Shown: positions 35,060-43,365 of the stretch, piece after piece
How the letters are laid out: each line of letters starts with the position of its first letter
Position numbering within the stretch: position 1 is the first letter of the stretch
DNA from: Candidatus Zipacnadia bacterium
GTDB taxonomy: Bacteria; Armatimonadota; Zipacnadia; Zipacnadales; UBA5352
Assembly (NCBI GenBank): GCA_029820945.1
Contig: JALGUJ010000003.1
Span: 1-64,000 of the forward strand
Length of the DNA: 64,000 nt
Reading direction: 5' to 3'
Notes under the pieces: generated by a model
The model's input: only the letters and a program-made list of their open reading frames with translations
Database searches by the model: none
What the model was told of the DNA's origin: nothing
Program-made: the position numbers and the translations under genes

Positions 35060-35680
35060 ATGCCACAGAGCAAACAGGTACCCGACCCGACATTGCTGCG
35101 CATCTGCAGATACCTGCGCATCCTTGAGCGCGCTGAGGAGCCCACCATCTCCTCGGCGGCCATCGCGGAAGCGGCCGGCGTCAACGCCGCGCAGGTGCGC
35201 AAGGACCTCTCGTTCTTCGGCGAGTTCGGCCAGCCCGGCGTGGGCTATGACGTCGAGCAGCTTCACGCCTCGCTCAAGCAGTTGATGGGGCTCGACCGCG
35301 AGCGGGAGGTCGTCGTGGTCGGCGCGGGCGCGCTGGGCTCGGCGCTGATCAACTACCCCGGCTTCCGGGAGCGCGGCTTCCGGGTCGTCGCGGTCTTCGA
35401 CAACAACCCGGCGAAGGTCGGACACCGGCTCCGCGGCTACGAGGTCATTGCCTTCGACCGCCTGGCCGACACCATCGCCGACGAGCATGTGAGCATCGGG
35501 ATCATCGCCGTGCCGCGCGCCGCTGCGCAGGACGTCGCTGATGCGCTTATTGGCGCGGGCGTGATGGGGATCCTCAACTTCGCTCCGATCACGCTGAAGG
35601 TCCCCGACGAGGTCACCGTGCGCAACGTGGACCTGACCCTCCAGCTCGAGACCCTCTCCTACCACCTCGAGGTGGACTGA
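35060..35680 (+). CDS. rex: Redox-sensing transcriptional repressor Rex
   Basis: This 206-residue cytoplasmic regulator binds NADH/NAD+ and represses fermentation and respiration genes when NADH is low. The winged-helix domain (about 8-70) carries the family hallmark RKDLSFFGEFGQPGVGY. The Rossmann domain begins with VVVGAGALGSAL (about 85-96) and has VFDNNPAKVG, where the Asp binds the ribose. The C-terminal helix (LETLSYHLEV) swaps between dimer partners. ATG 35060 gives the usual family length; a GTG at 35006 would add an Arg/Lys-rich extension. No Rex-type operator palindrome was seen nearby. It lies among secreted carbohydrate enzymes. Confidence 0.92.
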   Translation: MPQSKQVPDPTLLRICRYLRILERAEEPTISSAAIAEAAGVNAAQVRKDLSFFGEFGQPGVGYDVEQLHASLKQLMGLDREREVVVVGAGALGSALINYPGFRERGFRVVAVFDNNPAKVGHRLRGYEVIAFDRLADTIADEHVSIGIIAVPRAAAQDVADALIGAGVMGILNFAPITLKVPDEVTVRNVDLTLQLETLSYHLEVD

Positions 35681-35686
35681 CCGGCC

Positions 35687-37633
35687 TCACACCAGCAGCA
35701 CCGCGTAGGTGTCAACATCGAGCACGTTGAGGGAGCCATCGCGGATGGCCTCGGTCCGCACATGCTCGTCGGGCGTCAGCAGCTCCATGTCAGGCCAGTA
35801 TGGCTTCAGCCAGACGGCCAGGCGGATGTTGATCGGTGCGGCGCGATTGGTGTTGGCGTAGTTGAGCAGGTGGACGGCTATGCGGTCGTCGAGGGTGCGG
35901 TACGCGCCGACGCCGATGTACTCCCCCGCCGAAGCGACGACGGGAAGCCCGCGTGGAAGCGCGCGCAAGACCACGGTCTCGATCTCCTCGTGCGCCTCCG
36001 GCAGGTAGGGGTAGAGCGGGCTCACCCTCCCCTCAGGTCCGGCGGGCGCGCGCTCGGGAGCGTTGGGCAGGTGGACGACGCGCTCGTGATCGTAGAGGTC
36101 CGCCAGGGCATCCACCGGGCGCTCGCGGTAGTGCTCGTCGAAGCGCCCCGGCTCTCCGGTGAGGAGCAGCACCCCGCCGCCGTCGAGGTGCGCACGCAGC
36201 GCGGCGACCTCCGCGTCGCTCAGCAGCCGCTGGTTCGGCACGCAGAGCAGCTCCACGTCGAACTCCGTGCCGCCCTCGATCCCCAGGATCACGTCGAACG
36301 GGATCTGATGCTGCAGCAACACCTGCTCGAGGCCCTGCAGGTGGGCGAGGGCGATCTCGCGGTCAAAGTCGCAGGACGCGGGCGCGTAGAAGACGCCCAC
36401 GTTCGCCAGCGACCTCGAGCCGACGTAGAGCTCCTCGTGCTCGGCGAGGAAGGTCATGTACCGGCGCAGAGCCGGGCCGCGCTGCGGGTCCTGGTAGAGC
36501 GTCCGGCCCTCTCTCCCCCAGGGCCGGTTGGCCCAGGTGGCGGGGAAGGGGTGGCCGCCGTAGCAGGCCGACTCGGCGATGGAGAGCTTGACCTCCTGCG
36601 GGGTCTGCGGCGCGCGGTAGCCGCTCTCGTCGCGGATCCACGCCGTCACGAAGGTCGGCACATCCAGCGCCGAGCACTGCTTGATGTGGCGAGCGCAGCA
36701 GACCAGCCGCCCGTCCTCCTCGACCCGCGGCATCTCGTGGCTCTCCGAGGTCGCCAGGTCGAGGTAGTCGCCGACCCAGGGCATGATGCGATCGCGGTCC
36801 GGCCGGCTGAGCTGGGGGGCGTGCGGGTAGGTCGCGAAGATCGCGTCCTCCTTCACGGACTTGGCGTGCGCGTAGAGCTGGCGCAGGCGCCGGTGCATGG
36901 TCTCGCAGCGGAAGTGCAGCCATGCCTGATACATGGGATCGCGGCCGGCGATGTGTGGCGGCGGCAGCGCGTGGTCGAAGTGCGGCAGGCCGAACAGCTC
37001 GCGCTCCCGGCCCTCGTAACGCTCGCGCAGGAACTGTCTGAACGCCGCCACGCAGCGGTCGCAGTAGCACGAGTAGGTGGTCCCGTCCCACTCGACGCCG
37101 TCGAGGCCGACCTCGGTCAGCCCATGCGTGATGACGCGCTTGAGGTAGTCGATGAAGGTGTCGCTGGTCAGGTCGCCCTGCCAGCGGAAGTAGCCGCTCC
37201 CCCCGTAGTAACGTCGGGCGCCGTCGGGGCCGTACTGCACGTGGCTCTCCAGGTCCAGGATCTCGTCCAGCATCGCCTCGGGGTAGACGGTGGTCATCTG
37301 GCAGTAGCCGAGCACGTGGATGCCGTGCGCATGGCAAAGCTCCACCAGCTCTCGCGCGCGCTCCTGCTGCTCGACCTCGGCCTGCAGGCCGAAGCCCTTG
37401 TAGTAGTGCGTGGTGATCAGGTTGATGCCCATCTCGGCCATCGCGGAGACGTGCTCCTCGGAGTGCAGGTAGTCCCACCATGCCGGCGCCCAGATCGCCC
37501 GTCCGTTGACGCCACCCGAGGTGCTGCCGGCGCGCACGTACATCTCCGGCGGCTCCCATCCGCCCCACGCCCAGCGGATCCTGCCGCGCTCGAACCAGTC
37601 CGGCAGCCGTCCCGGCTTCGTCCACGACTCCAT
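35687..37633 (-). CDS. GH-like alpha/beta-barrel protein with beta-galactosidase trimerisation-like domain
   Basis: This 648-residue protein has no clear signal peptide. Residues 30-400 resemble a glycoside hydrolase barrel: MGINLITTHYYKGFG, HAHGIHVLGYCQMTT, LTEVGLDGVEWDGT with possible catalytic acids in the D-G-V-E-W-D cluster, and CYCDRCVAAFRQFL. Residues about 400-560 look like a flavodoxin-like domain of the GH42 trimerisation type (DVELLCVPNQRLLSD, LDGGGVLLLTGEPG), and the C-terminus is a small beta domain. GH42 relatives cleave galactosides; this one diverges, so the substrate is open. ATG 37633 has GAGGAGG upstream. It converges on rex with a 6-base gap. Confidence 0.78.
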   Translation of the reverse strand: MESWTKPGRLPDWFERGRIRWAWGGWEPPEMYVRAGSTSGGVNGRAIWAPAWWDYLHSEEHVSAMAEMGINLITTHYYKGFGLQAEVEQQERARELVELCHAHGIHVLGYCQMTTVYPEAMLDEILDLESHVQYGPDGARRYYGGSGYFRWQGDLTSDTFIDYLKRVITHGLTEVGLDGVEWDGTTYSCYCDRCVAAFRQFLRERYEGRERELFGLPHFDHALPPPHIAGRDPMYQAWLHFRCETMHRRLRQLYAHAKSVKEDAIFATYPHAPQLSRPDRDRIMPWVGDYLDLATSESHEMPRVEEDGRLVCCARHIKQCSALDVPTFVTAWIRDESGYRAPQTPQEVKLSIAESACYGGHPFPATWANRPWGREGRTLYQDPQRGPALRRYMTFLAEHEELYVGSRSLANVGVFYAPASCDFDREIALAHLQGLEQVLLQHQIPFDVILGIEGGTEFDVELLCVPNQRLLSDAEVAALRAHLDGGGVLLLTGEPGRFDEHYRERPVDALADLYDHERVVHLPNAPERAPAGPEGRVSPLYPYLPEAHEEIETVVLRALPRGLPVVASAGEYIGVGAYRTLDDRIAVHLLNYANTNRAAPINIRLAVWLKPYWPDMELLTPDEHVRTEAIRDGSLNVLDVDTYAVLLV

Positions 37634-37794
37634 CGTGATGGCCTCCTCGGCACGCTCTAAGTCGCAACACAGTCACGAGCCCCATTTCCGCGCCGGCAGG
37701 CCCGATTCCTGTCATTGTCGGCTCGCCGGCAGGGATGCGTGAGCCGACGCGAGAATACTGGCGCAACTTCATCACGCTGCGAGGTCGTGGGATC

Positions 37795-40700
37795 ATGTCG
37801 CGTCTCACGCGATGGTTGGGGCTACTGGTCGCGCTCTCGTTGTGCTCGCCGCTTCGCGCGCAGGGCGAGCAGGTGCTGGCGAACCCGGGCTTCGAGCAGC
37901 TCGACGACGCCGGCCGACCGTCCGGCTGGCAGGTGGACGAGGGCCTGCAGGTGCTGGGCGGAGCGGACGTGGTCGGCGGCGAGCACGCGGTTCGCGTCCG
38001 CTACCAGAGCGGCCTGCGGCAGGATCTGAGGGTCCAGGCGGGTGAGATCTACCGCATTGAGGGCTCCACGCGTCGCCCGCCGGGCGAGGCGCCACTGACC
38101 GGGCGTGTCCTGATCCGCTGGCTCGACGATGACGGCGCGAAGGTCAGGGGCAACACGGACTACCACCACACCGCAGGCACCGAGTGGGCGCGCTTCACGC
38201 ACATCATCTCCATCCCCGACGGCTGCACGCACATTCACCTCGTGGTCGATGGCCCCTACCAGACCGCGGACTGGTTCGACTTCGACGAGCTGAGCATGGT
38301 GCGCACCAGCCGGCTGGCCTCCATCGACACGCGGGCTCTTGAGGCGTGCAGCAGGCCCCTGAGGGCCGTGCGCGTTGCCGACTGCGGTTCCTTCGCGCTG
38401 CTCCGACTTCCCGGGTCGATGGAGGCGCCCTACGACGGCAAGGTGGAGACCTTCGCCACCATGAGCCCATACGTGGAGCGCCCCAACCCGCACACCGAGG
38501 TGGACTTCGACTTCACCTTCCACCGGCCCGAGGAGGTCGACCTCTGCCTGATCCACACCGTCGCCGATCCTCTCGAGCGCGCGACCCTTCTCGCGGACGT
38601 TGACGGCCGGTGGCGCGAGGTCGCACGCATCGAGAACGGTCTGCGCACGCTGCTGGCGGCCAGCTTCGACCCGGTCGAGACCCGGTGCATGCGACTGCGC
38701 ATCCACAAGCGGCCTGAGGATGAGACCATCAGCCTCAATGAAGTGCAGTTCTTCGGGCCTGGGACCGGGGGAATCGACGACCTGGCGGCGCTGCAGCGGG
38801 CCCAGGCGCCGCCCCAGGACTTCGCCGAGGTGCTGGAGCACGCGAGCGGCTCGGGCGGGCCCGCCGCTGTCGCGGTCGAGGGTGGCGGTGGCGGGGAGGT
38901 GGACCTGCGGGCCGGTCACACGGTGGAGATACTGCTGCCGCGAGCGGAGACAGAGGTCGGCCTTGATCGAGTGGCGGCCAGCCTGGCCTGTGAGGGCAGT
39001 GAGCCGGGCCGCGCCGTCGAGGTCGCGCTGATGTCGCCGAATACCCGGGACCGGAACATCCGCTCCATCCACCTCGGGGACCGCGTGCTGACGGGGAGGC
39101 ACGCTCGAGGGCTGAGCGCGCCGCCGAACATCGACCTGCGGGCGTTGGCGCGCATCGTGGTGCCCCTCGTTCCGGGCGAGCAGAACGCAGTGGCCAGCAT
39201 CGACGTGGACATTCCGGACATGATCGTCCGGCCGGGCGAGCGCGTGTGGCTGCGCGTCACGCCGCTGCAGGATGAGACGGTGCTGCTGGACGAGAGCGGC
39301 GCCGCTGCGGTGGAGATACCCGCAGAAGAGGCGCTCCCGGAGTACCTGCCCGACCTGGAGCGCATTCTGCGGCGCGCCTACGCGCAGTGCTCCGAGGCGC
39401 ACGTGTACGACGGCGCGCAGGGCATGCGCGAGGCGATGGCCCTGGTGCGGCTGCTACGCGAGGTGCAGGCGCTCGACCCCGACAACGAGGCCGCGCGCAG
39501 GATCGAGCACCGCATCTTCCGCACGCGCGAGCGCGTCGAACTCGAACGCCCCGGGCCCGTCGACGCGCCGGACTGGGCGGTCTGGCAGCGCAGGCTCCTG
39601 CAGGAGTACACGCGGATCGTGCACTGGTGGATCGACACCCGCCAGATCTCGACTGGGGAGCTGGGCGGGGCGTGGGCGGACGATACTGAGCTGTCATGCG
39701 AGTGGGCCTTCCTGCCGCTGGCGACCGGGGACGAGAAGGTGCGGGACTCGCTGGCGCTGGTCGCGGAAGGGGTCTGGAAGGTCGTCGGCGAGGGCGGCTA
39801 CAGCCCTCGCACGATGGACGCCGAGCACGCGGCGGAGTACGTGACGCTCTCGCAGCCGCAGATGATGCTCCTCGATTACGGGGACCCCCTGTACATCGAG
39901 CGCTGCATGCGCATGATCAAGCACATGGAGTGGTGGACGCTCATCAACGAGCAGGGGCACCGCCACTTCCGCTCGTACATGTTCAACGCGACCTCAATCG
40001 ACGACAGCGAGGGCCATGACTTCGACCACGTGCACACCGCCTACGCGGCCAAGCCCGGCTTCTACGCCGCGTGGTACTCGGCGAACGAGCAGCCGCGCGG
40101 ATGGCTGACCGAGTGGGCGTGGGGCTGGCACGCGGCGGCGATGAGCACAGACAAGGGCAAGCCCGCAGGCGCCATCCCGTACGACGTGCACGCGAGGACC
40201 GGTGAGATCGCGCCGTACACCGACCGCTGGGACCGCAGCGCCTACATGAACGACGGCCTCAGCCAGGTGAAGGACCTCTTCATCGGCGCGTGGGACTGGA
40301 CGGGCGATCCGGCCGTCCTTGAGCCTCTCCGCTACCATCAGGGCGGCGGGCGCGCCGCGGACATGACATGGCGCATGCTCTCGGGCGATACGGCTCGCGA
40401 CGAGCAGATCATCGAGAGCGCCGAGCGGATGATCGAGGAGAACCAGAGGCTGAACGGGAGCGATGAGGAGAACTCGTGGTCGGCCTACAACATGTACAGC
40501 GAGCTCCGCTACTACTGGGCCTGGTGGGCGACCGGCGAGATGCGGTATCTGGTGGAGGGCCTGCAGGAGCAGTGCCGCAACATCGAGCGGATGCGCTGGC
40601 TCATCACCGAGGCCGAGCCCTACACCGACCGGGCGTACATCCCCGGCGACCGCCTGCTCCCCTTCATGATGCTGGGCGGCAGCGCGGGCGAGGTGCGCGC

Positions 40701-41373
40701 GACCTACCCCGACCTGGCGGTGAGCTGGGAACGGCTGTGGAGGCGGGAAGAGCCGCAAGCCCGGCTCCGGGAGGGCACCGGCACCGACGTCGCAACGCTC
40801 GTCACCGAGCGCACGGCCGAGGCATTCACCGTGCTGGCGCACTCCTTCGCGGACGCACCCCTCGCCGTGGTCATGCGCACCTGGAGCGTCCCCGCGGGGC
40901 ACTGGGCGGTCACGCTCGGGATCGATACGGACGCGGACGGATTCGCAGACGAGACGCTCGGCGAGCGCCACGTCGAGCTGTTCCGCTATGCGGCGCTGCC
41001 GATCACGCTCCGGCCTGGTGTCACGACGGTCATTACGGCACGGCTGATCGAGCCCGGCGAGGACATCAGGGCCCGAGCGGACCTCGCGATCTCCGAGCGC
41101 GACCTTCGACGCGAGGGCGATCAGATCGCGGTCACCGTGCACAACATCGGGGCGAGCGACGTGCCTGCGGGTGTGCAGGTCGTCGCCGAGGATGCCGACG
41201 GTCGGGCAGTCGAGACCATCACTCTCCCGGCGATCCCGGCGCCGGTCAGATGCGTTCCGAGCACGGTCGAGGTGCGACTCGGGGCCGCGAAGCTCGCCCG
41301 GATCAGGCTTGATGCGGACGACACCGTGCCTGAGATCACTGAGTGCAACAACGAGCTGGCGGTCAGACCGTAG
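37795..41373 (+). CDS. Large secreted multidomain carbohydrate-related protein with CARDB-like tail
   Basis: The 1192-residue product has a signal peptide ending near Ala-Gln-Gly (residues 1-23). An N-terminal carbohydrate-binding sandwich follows (NPGFEQLDDAGRPSGWQV, typical CBM opening), then a discoidin-like module (about 185-335) and an accessory sandwich. The region from about 590 to 1000 is rich in Trp, Tyr and Asp and resembles an (alpha/alpha) toroid as in lyases or hydrolases. The last 100 residues fit a CARDB-type cell-adhesion module ending in DTVPEITECNNELAV. The catalytic class is unknown. ATG 37795 is chosen because the signal peptide follows; GAGG precedes it. A GGCCG/CGGCC stem at 41376-41388 follows the stop and may help termination. 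Confidence 0.78.
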   Translation: MSRLTRWLGLLVALSLCSPLRAQGEQVLANPGFEQLDDAGRPSGWQVDEGLQVLGGADVVGGEHAVRVRYQSGLRQDLRVQAGEIYRIEGSTRRPPGEAPLTGRVLIRWLDDDGAKVRGNTDYHHTAGTEWARFTHIISIPDGCTHIHLVVDGPYQTADWFDFDELSMVRTSRLASIDTRALEACSRPLRAVRVADCGSFALLRLPGSMEAPYDGKVETFATMSPYVERPNPHTEVDFDFTFHRPEEVDLCLIHTVADPLERATLLADVDGRWREVARIENGLRTLLAASFDPVETRCMRLRIHKRPEDETISLNEVQFFGPGTGGIDDLAALQRAQAPPQDFAEVLEHASGSGGPAAVAVEGGGGGEVDLRAGHTVEILLPRAETEVGLDRVAASLACEGSEPGRAVEVALMSPNTRDRNIRSIHLGDRVLTGRHARGLSAPPNIDLRALARIVVPLVPGEQNAVASIDVDIPDMIVRPGERVWLRVTPLQDETVLLDESGAAAVEIPAEEALPEYLPDLERILRRAYAQCSEAHVYDGAQGMREAMALVRLLREVQALDPDNEAARRIEHRIFRTRERVELERPGPVDAPDWAVWQRRLLQEYTRIVHWWIDTRQISTGELGGAWADDTELSCEWAFLPLATGDEKVRDSLALVAEGVWKVVGEGGYSPRTMDAEHAAEYVTLSQPQMMLLDYGDPLYIERCMRMIKHMEWWTLINEQGHRHFRSYMFNATSIDDSEGHDFDHVHTAYAAKPGFYAAWYSANEQPRGWLTEWAWGWHAAAMSTDKGKPAGAIPYDVHARTGEIAPYTDRWDRSAYMNDGLSQVKDLFIGAWDWTGDPAVLEPLRYHQGGGRAADMTWRMLSGDTARDEQIIESAERMIEENQRLNGSDEENSWSAYNMYSELRYYWAWWATGEMRYLVEGLQEQCRNIERMRWLITEAEPYTDRAYIPGDRLLPFMMLGGSAGEVRATYPDLAVSWERLWRREEPQARLREGTGTDVATLVTERTAEAFTVLAHSFADAPLAVVMRTWSVPAGHWAVTLGIDTDADGFADETLGERHVELFRYAALPITLRPGVTTVITARLIEPGEDIRARADLAISERDLRREGDQIAVTVHNIGASDVPAGVQVVAEDADGRAVETITLPAIPAPVRCVPSTVEVRLGAAKLARIRLDADDTVPEITECNNELAVRP

Positions 41374-41514
41374 CTGGCCGCTTCGGCCCCCGGCCTTTCG
41401 CTGTGGCCCCGATCCGGTTATCATGAGCCTGTCCGCCCGTCGGCGCCGCCGCGTAGAGCTCTCGCCTGCTCCTGTGGGTCGCCGACCCGATTGCTTCTGG
41501 TCCCGGCTGATGCC

Positions 41515-43365
41515 ATGAAACGAATCATCGTCGCCAACTCCGCACTCGCCTACCCCCCGCCACCCGAGAGTGTCCTGCAGCCGGGCGACGCTGTGCTGCC
41601 TCTGGTCGAGCGCTTCGAGGACGCCCTGTTCATGTCACTGCCCGGCTACGAGCTGCAGGAGCGCTTCCCCGAGTGGAACCTGGAGGTGCGGGCGCTGGCG
41701 AGGTCGCTGGGCGATCTGCTGCCCGAGTGGGTGACCCGTCCCGTGCCGGCCTGGGGGCACTCGGCATGGGACACCGCGGTGGATCACTTCGTCAAGTACT
41801 CCCTCGGGCCCATCCTCTGCAACGCCGAGCTTGCCCGCCAGGCCGCGCGCAACGAACCGGACGAGGTGGTGGCGTGGGAGCTGCCGCATCGTGCCGGCTG
41901 GTGGTCGGGGCGCGAGCTGGTCGCCGACGTCGCGCACGCCATAGCAGCCGAGTCCGGCGCACACCTCGAGCTGCGCACTGCGAGCTGGCGACGGGCCGTG
42001 CGGGATCTGGTCCAGCCCGGCCTCTCCCTGGCGCATGGGATCGGCTACTTCCGCCGCGCGAGGTCGGCTCCGGGGCCCGAGCCCACTGAATGCGACGTGC
42101 TCATCGCGATCACCGGGCCCACGGTCGTGCCGTTGTTCGACCGGGTGGCTCGTAGGCTGCAGGACGAGCACGACCTGCGCGTGCAGGGCATCGACGTGCC
42201 GATCGAGGGGCCGGGCGCGATGATCCGTGAGGGTGAGCTCCCGCGCGCGAGTCTGCATGCGCTGCTCGACGGTGGCCTTCTACGCCGGGGCGCGATGGAC
42301 GCCGTGGCCGGAGCGCGCACGACTGGAGGCCTGAGCCGGGCGCTGGCGGGGTTCGAGCCGCTGCGCGACCTCCCGGCGCCCCTGCGATCGGCGCTGGTCA
42401 GACGGCTGCGCGCGACGCTGGCGCGCACCGTCCCCGAGTGCCTGCTGCACGCCCGGCTGTGGGAGCGCGCGCTCGACGCCGCGCGCCCCTCGGTGTTCGC
42501 GGGTTACAACGCCTACGGCGTGCCCCTGGCGCCGGGGGTGCTGCAGGCGCGCCATCGCGGCATCCCGGCGGTGATGCTCCAGCACGGGATGTTCGGCACC
42601 TACTTCAAGGCCGGGGCCCTGCTACCATATGACGAGCTCATGGTCCTCGGCCCATACGCACGCGAGGTACTCGCCCCGCTTGCGAGCCGCCACACGAGCT
42701 TCTTTGAGACGGGCCACTCCCAGTTCGACGATCTTTGCCAAGAACCAGAGCTGGGGCGCGAAGCGGCTGCGTTGCGGAAAGAGCTTCTGAAGGAACACAA
42801 GCACCTCGTACTCGCGACCACCCAGCCCATCGAGGTGCGCCTGCGAGAGAACGAGTCACGCTGGTGGCTGGAGCTGCTGGGGGAAGCGTGTCGCGGCGAG
42901 CAGGCACTGCTGGCCATAAAGCCCCATCCAGACGAGAATGCCATGCTGGTGCACTACCGAGAGATCGCCGAGCGCATGCCCGATACGGTGCGCGTGATTC
43001 GCCACGGAGAGGTGCCACTGAGGCTCTTGATCGCGGCATGCGACCTGCTTGCAACCAGGTTCTCAACGACAGCAGTGGAGGCCGCGCTGCTCAGCACGCC
43101 CGTCATGACGGTGAACCTCGGCGGCGGGGCCGATCGGTATCCCTACGTTGACGAAGGTGCTGCCGAGGGCGTATACTCGCCCCAGGAGATGTACCCTACG
43201 TTGCACAGGCTGCTATCCGAGCCCCAGGCCCGCCGAGGTCTGATCGCGGGCCAACGACGGTTCCTCGACCGCCACCTCGGGTTTCGGGATGGCAGAGCCA
43301 CCGAGCGCATCGCCTCCCGTATCGCCCTTTGGGCCGGAGGCAAGGGCTCGACCCGACAAGGGTGA
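41515..43365 (+). CDS. GT-B-like glycosyl/glycerophosphate transferase
   Basis: This 616-residue protein has a C-terminal half like the CDP-glycerol glycerophosphotransferase / UDP-GlcNAc-epimerase-type GT-B fold: PAVMLQHGMFGTYF, MVLGPYAREVL, VLATTQP, LLAIKPHPDEN and the acceptor-binding TRFSTTAVEAALLSTPVMTVNLGG block, where Glu is expected to contact the nucleotide. The N-terminal half is weakly conserved and may bind the acceptor. It should build a surface glycan or polyol-phosphate polymer on the cytoplasmic side of the membrane. The stop TGA is followed with no gap by the ATG of the next gene, so they are co-translated. The ATG at 41515 is preferred over an upstream in-frame codon. Confidence 0.75.
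   Translation: MKRIIVANSALAYPPPPESVLQPGDAVLPLVERFEDALFMSLPGYELQERFPEWNLEVRALARSLGDLLPEWVTRPVPAWGHSAWDTAVDHFVKYSLGPILCNAELARQAARNEPDEVVAWELPHRAGWWSGRELVADVAHAIAAESGAHLELRTASWRRAVRDLVQPGLSLAHGIGYFRRARSAPGPEPTECDVLIAITGPTVVPLFDRVARRLQDEHDLRVQGIDVPIEGPGAMIREGELPRASLHALLDGGLLRRGAMDAVAGARTTGGLSRALAGFEPLRDLPAPLRSALVRRLRATLARTVPECLLHARLWERALDAARPSVFAGYNAYGVPLAPGVLQARHRGIPAVMLQHGMFGTYFKAGALLPYDELMVLGPYAREVLAPLASRHTSFFETGHSQFDDLCQEPELGREAAALRKELLKEHKHLVLATTQPIEVRLRENESRWWLELLGEACRGEQALLAIKPHPDENAMLVHYREIAERMPDTVRVIRHGEVPLRLLIAACDLLATRFSTTAVEAALLSTPVMTVNLGGGADRYPYVDEGAAEGVYSPQEMYPTLHRLLSEPQARRGLIAGQRRFLDRHLGFRDGRATERIASRIALWAGGKGSTRQG

Noticed and set aside
35762-37660. About 630-codon plus-strand open frame
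   Set aside because: Antisense to the GH-like protein, with shadow composition and no start signals.
41376-41388. Intrinsic terminator after the CARDB-tailed protein gene
   Set aside because: The stem is only five pairs and no T-run follows; kept as a remark only.
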